Assembly (NCBI GenBank): GCA_021818265.1
Contig: JAKAEP010000005.1
Span: 1-64,000 of the forward strand
Direction: 5' to 3'
Length of the DNA stretch: 64,000 nt
Source of the DNA: Actinomycetes bacterium
GTDB lineage: Bacteria; Actinomycetota; Acidimicrobiia; Acidimicrobiales; RAAP-2
This document shows positions 15,985-26,623 of the stretch, one piece after another (within the stretch, counting starts at the first letter, position 1; each line of letters begins with the position of its first letter). Both the position numbers and the translations under genes were made by a program. The notes below the pieces were generated by a model, which was given only the letters and a program-made list of their open reading frames with translations, was not told the origin of the DNA and made no database searches.

Positions 15985-16542
15985 GCCCCGGGACCCCACG
16001 TACAGGGGAATCACGTCGGCCGGCAGGAAGTCCTCGAGCCGCTCGGCCGAGGCGAGCTCCCTGATGAACGTGGAGGAGAGGTCGACCGGCTCCATCTCGA
16101 TGACGTAGCCGCGCCACCCCGCCGGCACCACCGTCGCGGCGCCGGGACGGGGCACCACCCCCACCTCCACGAGTTCGCGCAGGGCGTCGGCCTCGTGCCA
16201 GCCGTCGAGCTGGGTGGCGAGGTCGGCGCCGACGACGAGGTCGACGGCGTCGGCCTCGTTGAGCAGCTCGCGCACCGTGTCGACGGTGTAGGAGGGACCC
16301 CGGCGCACGATCTCGCGGTCCGAGACCTCCACCAGCGCGAGCCCCTCGAAGGCCGCCCGGGCCATCGCCAGGCGCAGCTCGGCCGGCGCGACGCCGGGCC
16401 CCTTGTGGTACGGGTCGCCGGCCACGACCACCTCGATGCGGTCGAAGCGGCCGGTGCGCGCCGCGGCGACCAGGGCCGCCACGTGCCCCCGGTGCGGGGG
16501 GTCGAAGGTGCCTCCGAAGAGGGCGACGCGGCGTGCTCGCAC
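15982..16542 (-). CDS. nadD: Nicotinate-nucleotide adenylyltransferase
   Basis: 186 residues from GTG 16542. LFGGTFDPPHRGHVAAL is the nucleotidyltransferase (T/H)xGH region, VAGDPYHKG and RRGPSYTVDTV follow, and VDLSSTFIRE is the C-terminal SSTxIR motif. It makes deamido-NAD from NaMN and ATP. A TAGGCT box lies six bases before the start with no ribosome binding site, so it looks leaderless. It is divergent from the DAHP synthase gene with 54 bases between start codons. Confidence 0.95.
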   Translation of the reverse strand: MRARRVALFGGTFDPPHRGHVAALVAAARTGRFDRIEVVVAGDPYHKGPGVAPAELRLAMARAAFEGLALVEVSDREIVRRGPSYTVDTVRELLNEADAVDLVVGADLATQLDGWHEADALRELVEVGVVPRPGAATVVPAGWRGYVIEMEPVDLSSTFIRELASAERLEDFLPADVIPLYVGSRG

Positions 16543-16548
16543 CCCGTG

Positions 16549-16554
16549 AGCCTA
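16549..16554 (-). promoter_or_regulatory. -10 box TAGGCT, leaderless nadD start
   Basis: TAGGCT on the minus strand ends six bases before the nadD GTG. It faces the aroF box 30 bases away, so two leaderless promoters are packed into one 54-bp gap. Confidence 0.5.
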
Positions 16555-16584
16555 ACGGGAGTGGTGGGCGATAACGGGGCCACG

Positions 16585-16590
16585 TACGCT
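16585..16590 (+). promoter_or_regulatory. -10 box TACGCT, leaderless DAHP synthase start
   Basis: TACGCT ends six bases before ATG 16597. AAGGGC lies between but is too close to the ATG to act as a ribosome binding site, so a leaderless mRNA is likely. Confidence 0.5.
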
Positions 16591-16596
16591 AAGGGC

Positions 16597-17973
16597 ATGG
16601 CCGACACCGCGTGGACCCCCGACGCGTGGCGCTCCCACCCGCTCACCCAGTCCCCCGACTGGCCCGACCCGGCGCACCTGGCGAGGGTGGAGCGCGAGCT
16701 CGCCACGAAGCCGCCCCTGGTCTTCGCCGGCGAGGCCCGGACCCTCCAGGCCCACCTCGCCGAGGCCGCGGCCGGGCGGGCGTTCCTGCTGCAGGCCGGC
16801 GACTGCGCCGAGTCGTTCCACGAGGCCGCGGCCGACCAGATCCGCGACAAGCTCCGGGTGATCCTGCAGATGGCCGTCGTCTTGACCTACGGCTCGGGGG
16901 TGCCGGTCGTCAAGGTCGGACGGATCGCCGGGCAGTTCGCCAAGCCCCGCTCCGAGCCCTACGAGGAGCGCGACGGGGTGCGCCTCGAGGCCTTCCGGGG
17001 CCACATCGTCAACTCCGAGGAGTTCACGCCCGAGGCCCGCCGGCCCGACCCCGAGCGCCTGCTCGCCGCCTACCACCAGAGCGTGGCGACGCTCAACCTG
17101 CTGCGGGCCTTCACCACCGGCGGCTTCGCCGCCCTCAGCCGGGTCCACCAGTGGAACCAGGAGTTCGTCGCCCACTCCCTGGAGGGCAAGCGCTACGAGG
17201 TGCTCGCCGACGAGATCGAGCGGGCCCTCGCCTTCATGCGGGCCTGCGGCATCGACCTCCACGACGACCAGGCCCTCCAGGGCGTCGAGTTCTTCACCAG
17301 CCACGAGGCGCTCATCCTGCCCTACGAGCAGGCCCTCACGCGGCGCGACTCGCTCACCGGCGACTGGTACGACTGCTCGGCCCACCAGCTGTGGATCGGC
17401 GACCGGACCCGCCAGCTCGACGGCGCCCACGTCGCCTTCCTCGCCGGGGTCGCCAACCCCGTGGGGCTCAAGGTCGGCCCCTCGATGGAGCCCGACGAGC
17501 TGCTGCGCCTGTGCGAACGGCTCAACCCGGCCAACGCCCCGGGCCGGCTCACCCTCATCAGCCGCATGGGCGTCGAGCGGCTCGAGGAGCGCCTCGCCCC
17601 GCTCGTGGCCGCGCTCGCGGCGGAGGGGCGCGCCGAGCACTGGACGTGCGACCCCATGCACGGCAACACCTTCGTCACCGTCGCCGGCCAGAAGACGCGC
17701 CGCTTCGACGACGTGGCCACCGAGACCGCGACCTTCTTCCGGGTGCTCTCGGAGCTCTCGACCTGGCCGGCCGGGCTGCACGTCGAGCTCACCGGCGGCG
17801 ACGTCACCGAGTGCCTGGGCGGCGGCTCGCGCCTGGGCGAGGACGACCTCACCCTCAACTACACCTCGATCTGCGACCCGCGGCTCAACGCGACCCAGAG
17901 CCTGGACCTCGCCTTCCACGTGGCCGAGTACCTGCGCGACTACGGGGCGGCGAGCGGCGAGCGGTCGTTGTAG
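16597..17973 (+). CDS. aroF: Class II (plant-like) DAHP synthase
   Basis: 458 residues. LLQAGDCAESFHEAAADQIRD (metal-binding Cys), VGRIAGQFAKPRSEPYE, LRAFTTGGFAAL, WIGDRTRQLDGAHVAFLAGV, RMGVERL, CDPMHGNT and LGGGSRLGEDDLTLNYTSICDPRLN are the class II 3-deoxy-D-arabino-heptulosonate 7-phosphate synthase signature. It condenses PEP and erythrose 4-phosphate, the entry to the shikimate pathway. Its last 34 bases overlap the histidine phosphatase gene on the other strand. The symbol follows actinobacterial usage; aroG is also used. Confidence 0.96.
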   Translation: MADTAWTPDAWRSHPLTQSPDWPDPAHLARVERELATKPPLVFAGEARTLQAHLAEAAAGRAFLLQAGDCAESFHEAAADQIRDKLRVILQMAVVLTYGSGVPVVKVGRIAGQFAKPRSEPYEERDGVRLEAFRGHIVNSEEFTPEARRPDPERLLAAYHQSVATLNLLRAFTTGGFAALSRVHQWNQEFVAHSLEGKRYEVLADEIERALAFMRACGIDLHDDQALQGVEFFTSHEALILPYEQALTRRDSLTGDWYDCSAHQLWIGDRTRQLDGAHVAFLAGVANPVGLKVGPSMEPDELLRLCERLNPANAPGRLTLISRMGVERLEERLAPLVAALAAEGRAEHWTCDPMHGNTFVTVAGQKTRRFDDVATETATFFRVLSELSTWPAGLHVELTGGDVTECLGGGSRLGEDDLTLNYTSICDPRLNATQSLDLAFHVAEYLRDYGAASGERSL

Positions 17974-18632
17974 CGCAGCAGCCGCGCGCGGCCCGCGTCG
18001 AACTCGATCTCGGTCATCGAGCAGTGCTCGATCAAAGGGGCGAGGCGCACGCTGGCCGGTAGCCCTTGGTAGACCTTCATCGCCTGCTCGATGACGCCCC
18101 CGTGGGTCACCACGACGACCAGCTCGCCGGGGTGCGCCTCGACGAGCCCCTCGAGAGCCGACCGGCACCGCTCGAAGAACCCGACGAGGGACTCCCCGCC
18201 GGGCACGTTGGGCCGCGTGGGGTCGCGGTCCCAGTCGACGGGCTCGAAGCGCTCGGCCACCTCGGCCCAGGCCAGGCCGTCGGCCTCGCCCACGCGCAGC
18301 TCCTCGAGCTCGGCGCGGGCCCGGGCGACGAGGGCGGGCGCGATCGCCGGCGCCACGATCCCGCCGGTCTCGATGGCCCGGGGCAGGGTCGAGGTGTAGA
18401 GGGCGCTCGCCCCGTCGAGCTCGCGGGTGCGCGCGAGGCGCGCCGCGAGGGCCGCGGCCTGGGCCCGGCCGCGCTCGGTCAGCCCGCCGTCGCCCCGGGG
18501 GCCGCCGGCGCGACCCTCGGCGTTGGCGACGCACTCGCCGTGGCGGATGAGCACGAGGCGCGTCCCGCGCGGGGCGTGGCCGCGCTGGCGGAACCCCGGC
18601 GGGGGCAGGAGCCCGTCGGGCACGACGCTCAC
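17940..18632 (-). CDS. Histidine phosphatase (phosphoglycerate mutase-like) superfamily protein
   Basis: 230 residues from GTG 18632, which overlaps the VWA stop (GTGA). LVLIRHGECVANAEG holds the catalytic RHG near residue 29; STLPRAIETGGI, ELRVGEADGLAW and VVVVTHGGVIEQAM supply the other active-site Arg, Glu and His. It is an acid-phosphatase-like enzyme; the substrate cannot be deduced. It is the last gene of MoxR-VWA-phosphatase, which suggests a linked role. Its 3' end overlaps the DAHP synthase gene by 34 bases on opposite strands. Confidence 0.85.
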   Translation of the reverse strand: MSVVPDGLLPPPGFRQRGHAPRGTRLVLIRHGECVANAEGRAGGPRGDGGLTERGRAQAAALAARLARTRELDGASALYTSTLPRAIETGGIVAPAIAPALVARARAELEELRVGEADGLAWAEVAERFEPVDWDRDPTRPNVPGGESLVGFFERCRSALEGLVEAHPGELVVVVTHGGVIEQAMKVYQGLPASVRLAPLIEHCSMTEIEFDAGRARLLRYNDRSPLAAP

Positions 18633-20041
18633 GCCAGCTCCCCGACGAAGGCCTCGAGCTGGCGCAGCGTCCGGCACTCGACCACCCGGTCGCAGTGCGC
18701 GCCGTAGTGGGCGATCACCGAGTCGCCGCTGTTCCAGTAGGCCGCGGGCTCGGGGTTGAGCCAGTAGACGGCCTTGGCGCGCCGGCGCAGGTCGGCCACC
18801 ACCTCGGCGTGGGTCTCGTGGTAGTTGTTGCGCCCGTCGCCCAGGATGAGGACCGTCGAGCGGGTGGTGAGGTCGCGCGCGTAGCGCTCGTGGAAGGCGC
18901 TGAGGGCCCGGCCGTAGTCGGAGTGGCCGTCGAAGGCGATGACGTCGGCCTCGGCGTTGATGCGCGCGACCGCCTCGGCCGGGTCCTCCACGCCCTCGAA
19001 GAGGTGGGTCACCTCGTCGAGCCCGTCGACGAAGACGAAGCTGCGCACCTTGGAGAACTGCGAGCTGATCGCGTGCACCAGGTGGAGGGTGAAGCGCGCG
19101 AAGGAGGCCACCGAGCCCGAGACGTCGGCCACGACGAAGATCTCGGGCTTGGCCGGGCGCGGCGGCTTGAAGCGCAGCTCGAGGGGCACCCCGCCCGTCG
19201 AGAGGCTGCGGCGCACGGTGTGACGCAGGTCGACCGGACCGCGCTTTCGCCGGCGGCGCCGGCGCGCGAGGCGCACCGCGAGCTTGCGGCTGAGGGGCCG
19301 CAGGGCCCGCTCGAGCTGGGCCATCTCCTCGCGGGTCGCGTGCATCACCTCGACGTCCTCGGGCAGGGGCTTGCGCACCGACTTCGCCAGGGCCGCCGAG
19401 CCGCGGTCCGCGACGAGCCGCTCGCGGATGACCCGCTCGACCTCGCGGCGCAGGCCATCGAGACGGGCCGCCACCTCGTCCTCGGCCAGGCGCGCGCCCA
19501 GGGCCGTCCCCTCTGCGCCCAGGCTCTCGCGCAGCCGCTCGGCGAGCGCCTCGAGCTCGAGGCTGCGCAGGGTGCGGTACAGGTAGTAGGTGCCCCCGAC
19601 GGGACGGCCCGGCTCGAGGCCGGCGTAGCGGCTCACGGCCTCGCCCGCCCCCTGGCGCAGGGCGCCGGCGTCGCGATCGCGCAGGGCGCGGAAGATCATC
19701 TCGGCGATCTCGGCGGCCGAGAGCGCCCCGCCGCCGCCGGCCCCGGCGCCCGGCCCCGGCCCTTCGCCGGCCCCCGGCGCGCCCGAGAGCTCGGCGCCCG
19801 CCTCGCCCTCGGCGGGCGCCGGGGGCTCGCGCAGGGCGAAAAAGACCTCGAAGGCGGCGTCGAAGGCCGGCAGGTGGCCGCCGTCTTTCACGAGGGTGGC
19901 CGCGAGCGCCGTGCGCAGGCTCCCCCGGTCGGCCAGGTCGATCACCTCGCAGGCGCGCGCCGCGTCGACGTGCTCGCTCATCGACACCGGGATCCCGGCG
20001 GCGCGCAGCTCGCCGATGAAGTCGGCGAGCAGGCTAAGCAC
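18629..20041 (-). CDS. VWA-domain CoxE-like protein
   Basis: 470 residues from GTG 20041, overlapping the MoxR stop by eight bases. A Gly/Pro/Ala-rich linker (about 90-115) separates the N-terminal domain from an Arg/Lys-rich segment (LARRRRRRKRGPVDLRHTVRR). The C-terminal VWA domain has the MIDAS DVSGS near 305 and LILGDGRNN. CoxE-type VWA proteins act with MoxR AAA ATPases as remodelling or metal-loading machines, as in carbon monoxide dehydrogenase maturation. No CO dehydrogenase genes are here, so the client is unknown. Confidence 0.85.
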   Translation of the reverse strand: MLSLLADFIGELRAAGIPVSMSEHVDAARACEVIDLADRGSLRTALAATLVKDGGHLPAFDAAFEVFFALREPPAPAEGEAGAELSGAPGAGEGPGPGAGAGGGGALSAAEIAEMIFRALRDRDAGALRQGAGEAVSRYAGLEPGRPVGGTYYLYRTLRSLELEALAERLRESLGAEGTALGARLAEDEVAARLDGLRREVERVIRERLVADRGSAALAKSVRKPLPEDVEVMHATREEMAQLERALRPLSRKLAVRLARRRRRRKRGPVDLRHTVRRSLSTGGVPLELRFKPPRPAKPEIFVVADVSGSVASFARFTLHLVHAISSQFSKVRSFVFVDGLDEVTHLFEGVEDPAEAVARINAEADVIAFDGHSDYGRALSAFHERYARDLTTRSTVLILGDGRNNYHETHAEVVADLRRRAKAVYWLNPEPAAYWNSGDSVIAHYGAHCDRVVECRTLRQLEAFVGELA

Positions 20042-20975
20042 GCGCCCGGCCGCCCAGGAGCTCCTTGGTGGCGCGCTCGATGTCGGACTGGTACTTGAGC
20101 AGGATGTGCAGCGTCGCGGCCGCCTCCTCGTCGCCGATCTCCTCGCGCCCCAGCACGACCAGGGTCCGCGCCCAGTCCAGGGTCTCGGAGACCGAGGGGG
20201 CCTTCTTCAGGTCGAGCTCGCGCAGGCTGCGCACGACCTGGGCGATGCGCGTCGCCAGCGCCCCCGAGACGCCCGGCACGCGCGCGAGGATGATGTCGCG
20301 CTCGCGCTCGATGGAGGGGTAGCCGACGTAGAGGTAGAGGCAGCGCCGCTTCAGCGCCTCGGAGAGCTCGCGGGTGTTGTTCGAGGTGAGAAAGACCATC
20401 GGGATCTGGCGGGCCCGGACCGTGCCGAGCTCGGGGATCGACACCTGGTACTCCGAGAGGACCTCGAGCAGGAGAGCCTCGGTCTCGAGCTCGACCCGGT
20501 CGACCTCGTCGATGAGCAGGACGACCGGGTCCTCGGCCGTGATCGCCTCGAGCAGGGGGCGGGTGAGCATGAACTCCTCGGCGAAGATGTCCTCCTCGAG
20601 CGCCCGCCACTCCTCGGCGCCGCCGGACTCGGTGCGACCGGCCTGGATCCGCAGGAGCTGCTTGCGGTAGTTCCACTCGTAGAGGGCCTTGGACTCGTCG
20701 AGGCCCTCGTAGCACTGCAGGCGCACGAGCCGGGCGCCCACCGCCTCGGCGACGGCCTTGGCGAGCGCCGTCTTGCCGGTGCCGGCCGGGCCCTCGACGA
20801 GGACGGGCTTGGCCAGGCGGTCGGCGAGGAAGGTCGTCGAGGCGATCGCCGCGTCGCTCAGGTAGTCGGACTTGGCCAGGCGCTCGCGGACCTCGTCGGG
20901 GCTCGCGAAGCGCGGGGGCGGCACCTCGGCCAGCCCGAGCCGCTCGGCCACCTCGGCGCGCGGGTCGAGGCTCAC
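20034..20975 (-). CDS. MoxR-family AAA+ ATPase (CoxD-like)
   Basis: 313 residues from GTG 20975, which overlaps the proA stop (GTGA); the track start 30 bases upstream lies inside proA. Walker A GPAGTGKT near 62, Walker B VVLLIDEVDR, sensor FLTSNN and RCLYLYVGYPS are seen. MoxR ATPases pair with VWA proteins to remodel partner complexes; the VWA partner is the next gene with eight bases of overlap. Coupling to proA is probably only positional. Confidence 0.9.
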   Translation of the reverse strand: MSLDPRAEVAERLGLAEVPPPRFASPDEVRERLAKSDYLSDAAIASTTFLADRLAKPVLVEGPAGTGKTALAKAVAEAVGARLVRLQCYEGLDESKALYEWNYRKQLLRIQAGRTESGGAEEWRALEEDIFAEEFMLTRPLLEAITAEDPVVLLIDEVDRVELETEALLLEVLSEYQVSIPELGTVRARQIPMVFLTSNNTRELSEALKRRCLYLYVGYPSIERERDIILARVPGVSGALATRIAQVVRSLRELDLKKAPSVSETLDWARTLVVLGREEIGDEEAAATLHILLKYQSDIERATKELLGGRARA

Positions 20976-22204
20976 CGGACCTGCCCCTCGCCGCGCACGA
21001 CCCACTTGAGGCAGGTCAGCTCGCGCAGGCCCATCGGCCCGCGGGCGTGGAGCTTCTGGGTGGAGATCCCGACCTCCCCGCCCAGGCCCAGCTCGCCGCC
21101 GTCGATGAAGCGCGTCGAGGCGTTCACGAGGACGGCGGCCGCGTCGACCCGCCGCACCCAGGCCTCGGCGGCCGCGGGGTCCTCGGTGACGATGGCCTCG
21201 GAGTGGCCGGTGCCGTAGCGGGCCACGTGGGCCACCGCCTCGTCGAGGGAGTCCACGACCCCCACGGCGAGCACCAGGTCGAGGAACTCGGTGGCGAAGT
21301 CCGCCTCGGTGGCCGGCACCGACCCCGGCAGCGCGGCCCGGGCCCGCTCGTCCGCGCGCAGCTCGACCCCGGGCAGGGCGTCAGCGAGGCCGGCGAGGAA
21401 GGCGTCGGCCACGTCACGGTGCACGAGGAGGGTCTCGGCGGCGTTGCAGACCCCGGGCCGGGAGGTCTTGGCGTTGGCGACGATGGCGCGCGCCATGTCG
21501 AGGTCGGCCGCGCGGTCGACGTAGACGTGGCAGTTGCCGTCGCCGTCGAGGACGTAGGGCACCCGGGCGTGCTCGCGCATCGCGGCGATGAGCGACGGCC
21601 CCCCGCGCGGGATTAGGCAGTCGATCACCCCCACCAGGCCCATGAAGGCGGCCGCGGCCTCGCGCGAGGGGTCCGCGACCAGGCTGACCGCGGCGGCCGG
21701 CAGCCCCTCCTTCTCGAGGGCCTCGTGCCACAGCCCGACGAGCAGCTCGTTGGAGCGCTGGGCCGAGGACGAGCCGCGCAAGAAGGCGGCGTTGCCGCTG
21801 CGCACGCAGAGCCCGGCCACGTCGCAGGTGACGTTAGGCCGGTTCTCGTAGACCACGCCCACGACCCCGAGGGGCACGCGCACCTTCTCCACGCGCAGGC
21901 CGTTGGGCCGGGTGAAGGAGTCGGCCACCTCGAAGAGGGGGTCGGGCAGCGCCGCGATGTCGCGCAGCGCCTGGGCCATCGCCCCGACGCGCGCCGGGGT
22001 GAGGGTCAGACGGTCGCGTCCCGGGCCCGGGTCGTCGTAGGCGGCGAGGTCGAGAGCGTTGGCGGCCACGATCTCCTCGACCCGCGCCTCGAGCCGGTCG
22101 GCCACGTCGGCGAGGACGGCACGACGGACCTCGTCGGCCGACTGGGCCAGCGCCGTCGCGGCGGCGCGCACGGCCCGGCCCTGGGCGAGGAGGGCGTCAC
22201 TCAT
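20972..22204 (-). CDS. proA: Gamma-glutamyl phosphate reductase
   Basis: 410 residues. VPLGVVGVVYENRPNVTCD, FLRGSSSAQRSN, CLIPRGGPSLI, the catalytic Cys in SRPGVCNAAETLLV and the C-terminal GLGGEVGISTQKLHARGPMGLREL identify ProA, the second step of proline synthesis (gamma-glutamyl phosphate to glutamate semialdehyde). It follows proB by 23 bases and has its own TACGCT box six bases before the ATG. Confidence 0.97.
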   Translation of the reverse strand: MSDALLAQGRAVRAAATALAQSADEVRRAVLADVADRLEARVEEIVAANALDLAAYDDPGPGRDRLTLTPARVGAMAQALRDIAALPDPLFEVADSFTRPNGLRVEKVRVPLGVVGVVYENRPNVTCDVAGLCVRSGNAAFLRGSSSAQRSNELLVGLWHEALEKEGLPAAAVSLVADPSREAAAAFMGLVGVIDCLIPRGGPSLIAAMREHARVPYVLDGDGNCHVYVDRAADLDMARAIVANAKTSRPGVCNAAETLLVHRDVADAFLAGLADALPGVELRADERARAALPGSVPATEADFATEFLDLVLAVGVVDSLDEAVAHVARYGTGHSEAIVTEDPAAAEAWVRRVDAAAVLVNASTRFIDGGELGLGGEVGISTQKLHARGPMGLRELTCLKWVVRGEGQVR

Positions 22205-22210
22205 GGCTCA

Positions 22211-22216
22211 AGCGTA
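22211..22216 (-). promoter_or_regulatory. -10 box TACGCT, leaderless proA start
   Basis: TACGCT ends six bases before the proA ATG in the 23-base proB-proA gap. It is the same hexamer and spacing as at the DAHP synthase gene. Confidence 0.45.
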
Positions 22217-22227
22217 ACGGGCGATCC

Positions 22228-24679
<2,452 letters not shown>

Positions 24680-24705
24680 CGGGTGGCCCCCTCGCGGGCC
24701 CGGGG

Positions 24706-26070
24706 CTAGGCGACCAGCTCGCCGACCGCCTCGGCGAAGACGACCGAGTGGCGCGCCACGTCGTCGCGGGTCGTCGCCGGGCACATGAGGGCCATGTTGT
24801 GGAAGGGGGTGATGAGGACCCCCCGGTTCACCCCGTAGAGGTGGAGGTACTCCTCGAGCTCGGGGTCGCTCGCGGCCGCCGAGGCCCCGCCGCTGCTCGG
24901 CGCGGGGAACGCGAAGCGGTACTCGCAGCGCGCACCGAGCTGCACGACCGACCACGGGAGCGCGTTGCGCTCGATGGTGGCCGCGACGTCGGCCGCGAAG
25001 GCCGTCGCGAGGTCCTCCATCCTCGCGAAGGCCCCGTCGGTGAGGACCTCGCCGAGCACGGCGCGCATGGCCGCCAGGCTCAGGGCGTTGCCGGCCAGGG
25101 TCCCCCCCACGCCGCCGACGTCCTCGAGGTCGTAGCCGTCGACCGCCTGGGCGAGGACCCGGGCGGCGAGCTCCTCGCTCAGCCCGTAGGCCCCCGAGGG
25201 GACGCCCCCGCCGAGCGACTTGCCGATCGTCACCGCGTCGGGGGTGAGGCCCCAGCGCCGCGTCGCCCCGCCCGGGCCCGCGGAGAAGGTGTGGGTCTCG
25301 TCGATGACGAGCAGGGTCCCGGTCGCGTCGCAGGCGGCGCGCACCCCCTCGAGGAAGCCGGGCTCGGGCAGGACGATCCCGATGTTGGTGAGGGCCGGCT
25401 CGGCGAGCACGCAGGCCACGTCGCCCGCGGCCAGCTCGCGCTCGAGGGCGGCGAGGTCGTTGAACTCCACGACCCTCGTCGTGACGGACGGGTCGACGGC
25501 GGGGCCCACGTTGCCCGGGCGCGACGCCGCGCGCCCGTCGGGTCCGATCACGGCGATCGTCTCGTCGACGGTGCCGTGGTAGCAGTAGTTGAAGACCAGC
25601 ACCTTCGCCCGGCCGGTGACCATGCGGGCCAGGCGCAGCATCCAGCGGTTCGCGTCGGTCGCCGAGAGGGTGAAGGACCACCGGGTCGGCCCGAAGCGCC
25701 GGGCCAGCTCCGCCGCCACCCACTGGGCGTCCTCGTTGGGTAGCATCGTCGTGACCCCGCCCGCGCGCCCGACCCGCTCCTCGAGGGCCGCCATGAGCGG
25801 CGCCGGGGAGTGGCCGGCCATCGCCCCGGTGTCGCCCAGGGCGAAGTCGACCAGGTCGTGGCCGTCGAGGTCGGTGATCGTCGCCCCGTGGGCGCCCGCA
25901 AAGCCCAGGGGGAAGCCGCCGGCCCACTTGCGCATCCAGGTCATGGGCACGCCCGCGAGGAGGTTGCGCGCGCCCTGGCTGAGGGCGAGGGAGCGGGGGT
26001 GCTCGGCCCGGTACCGGGCCCGCTCGCGCTCGAGGAGTCCGTGCAGTTGCTGGCGATCGGGGCTGTCCAT
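24706..26070 (-). CDS. Class III PLP-dependent aminotransferase (GSA aminomutase-like)
   Basis: 454 residues from ATG 26070. The fold type I motifs are visible: FALGDTGAMAGHSP, FNYCYHGTVDETI, LLVIDETHTFSAGPGGATRRWG (cofactor Asp) and TIGKSLGGGVPSGAYG with the PLP lysine. It resembles glutamate-1-semialdehyde 2,1-aminomutase, but differs in the N-terminal part and lacks hem neighbours, so I do not call it HemL. The substrate is unknown; an omega-amino acid is plausible. It lies between obgE and HU, breaking the usual rpmA-obgE adjacency, and is leaderless by the TACGAT box. Confidence 0.82.
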   Translation of the reverse strand: MDSPDRQQLHGLLERERARYRAEHPRSLALSQGARNLLAGVPMTWMRKWAGGFPLGFAGAHGATITDLDGHDLVDFALGDTGAMAGHSPAPLMAALEERVGRAGGVTTMLPNEDAQWVAAELARRFGPTRWSFTLSATDANRWMLRLARMVTGRAKVLVFNYCYHGTVDETIAVIGPDGRAASRPGNVGPAVDPSVTTRVVEFNDLAALERELAAGDVACVLAEPALTNIGIVLPEPGFLEGVRAACDATGTLLVIDETHTFSAGPGGATRRWGLTPDAVTIGKSLGGGVPSGAYGLSEELAARVLAQAVDGYDLEDVGGVGGTLAGNALSLAAMRAVLGEVLTDGAFARMEDLATAFAADVAATIERNALPWSVVQLGARCEYRFAFPAPSSGGASAAASDPELEEYLHLYGVNRGVLITPFHNMALMCPATTRDDVARHSVVFAEAVGELVA

Positions 26071-26076
26071 CGCGCC

Positions 26077-26082
26077 ATCGTA
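26077..26082 (-). promoter_or_regulatory. -10 box TACGAT, leaderless aminotransferase start
   Basis: TACGAT ends six bases before ATG 26070; no ribosome binding site is present. Confidence 0.5.
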
Positions 26083-26091
26083 GGGCGACCG

Positions 26092-26112
26092 GGCCCCCCG
26101 GCCCGGGGGGCC
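26092..26112. repeat. 8-bp GC-only inverted repeat in the aminotransferase/HU gap
   Basis: GGCCCCCC and GGGGGGCC flank five bases. It could be a hairpin or a cruciform between divergent genes. No T-tract follows, so I do not call a terminator. Confidence 0.5.
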
Positions 26113-26171
26113 GTGGTGGCTGATTCCGCCCTGACCAGGCACGACGTCGCGCGTAGGGGGTGTCCCCCGCC

Positions 26172-26260
26172 ATCTCTCAGGCCGAAATGCCCGAATTTCC
26201 AAGAAAAAAGGGTAAAACTGGCCCAGGTGTCTGGGAGCCCCCAGTGCCGATCTGAGAGAG
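26172..26260 (+). promoter_or_regulatory. AT-rich island and overlapping hairpins upstream of HU
   Basis: CGAATTTCCAAGAAAAAAGG is strikingly AT-rich for this genome and probably holds the HU promoter (TAAAAC is a possible -10). Downstream, CCCAG (26222), CTGGG (26231) and CCCAG (26240) can form two exclusive hairpins, with ACTGG/CCAGT as an outer pair, and CTCTCAG (26174) is complementary to CTGAGAG (26252), which lies just before the AAAGGAG site. Confidence 0.5.
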
Positions 26261-26276
26261 ATAAAGGAGTCGACCG

Positions 26277-26552
26277 GTGAACAAGGCCGAGTTGGTAGAT
26301 GCAATTGTGGCCGAGACTGGCGCCACCAAGACCACCGTGGCGGAGGTCCTCAAGTCCCTGGAGGACGTCGTGGTCGCCAACGTGTCGAAGGGTGAGAAGA
26401 TCGTCTTGTCGGGCTTCCTGTCGTTCGAGCGCGTCGAGCGCAAGGCCCGTACGGCCCGCAACCCCCAGACGGGCGAGACCATCCAGGTGAAGGCCTCGCG
26501 CGCGCCCAAGGTGTCGATCGGGTCAACCTTCAAGAAGGCCGTGAAGGGCTAG
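26277..26552 (+). CDS. hup: Nucleoid DNA-binding protein HU
   Basis: 91 residues from GTG 26277 (MNKAELVDAIVAETGATKTT), with AAAGGAG eight bases upstream. GEKIVLSGFLSFERVERKARTARNPQTGETI includes the DNA-minor-groove arm with the conserved ARNPQTG motif. It lacks the long basic tail of mycobacterial HupB. It bends and compacts DNA as a homodimer. It has a structured AT-rich leader and a strong terminator hairpin after it, so it is probably monocistronic. Confidence 0.96.
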   Translation: MNKAELVDAIVAETGATKTTVAEVLKSLEDVVVANVSKGEKIVLSGFLSFERVERKARTARNPQTGETIQVKASRAPKVSIGSTFKKAVKG

Positions 26553-26559
26553 TCCCGCG

Positions 26560-26599
26560 CGACGAGAGCCCCGGGCCCCAGGGCCCGGGGCTCTCGTCG
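26560..26599 (+). terminator. 19-bp perfect hairpin after HU
   Basis: CGACGAGAGCCCCGGGCCC and its exact complement flank two bases (CA), eight bases after the HU stop. The tail is CTCTGG rather than a T-run, so it is an atypical or Rho-assisted terminator. The stem is unusually long and perfect. Confidence 0.7.
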
Positions 26600-26623
26600 T
26601 CTCTGGCCCCGGTCGGGCCGTGG

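Noticed and set aside
24706-26070. Calling the aminotransferase HemL
   Set aside because: It has the class III lysine region but differs in the N-terminal half and has no haem-synthesis neighbours.
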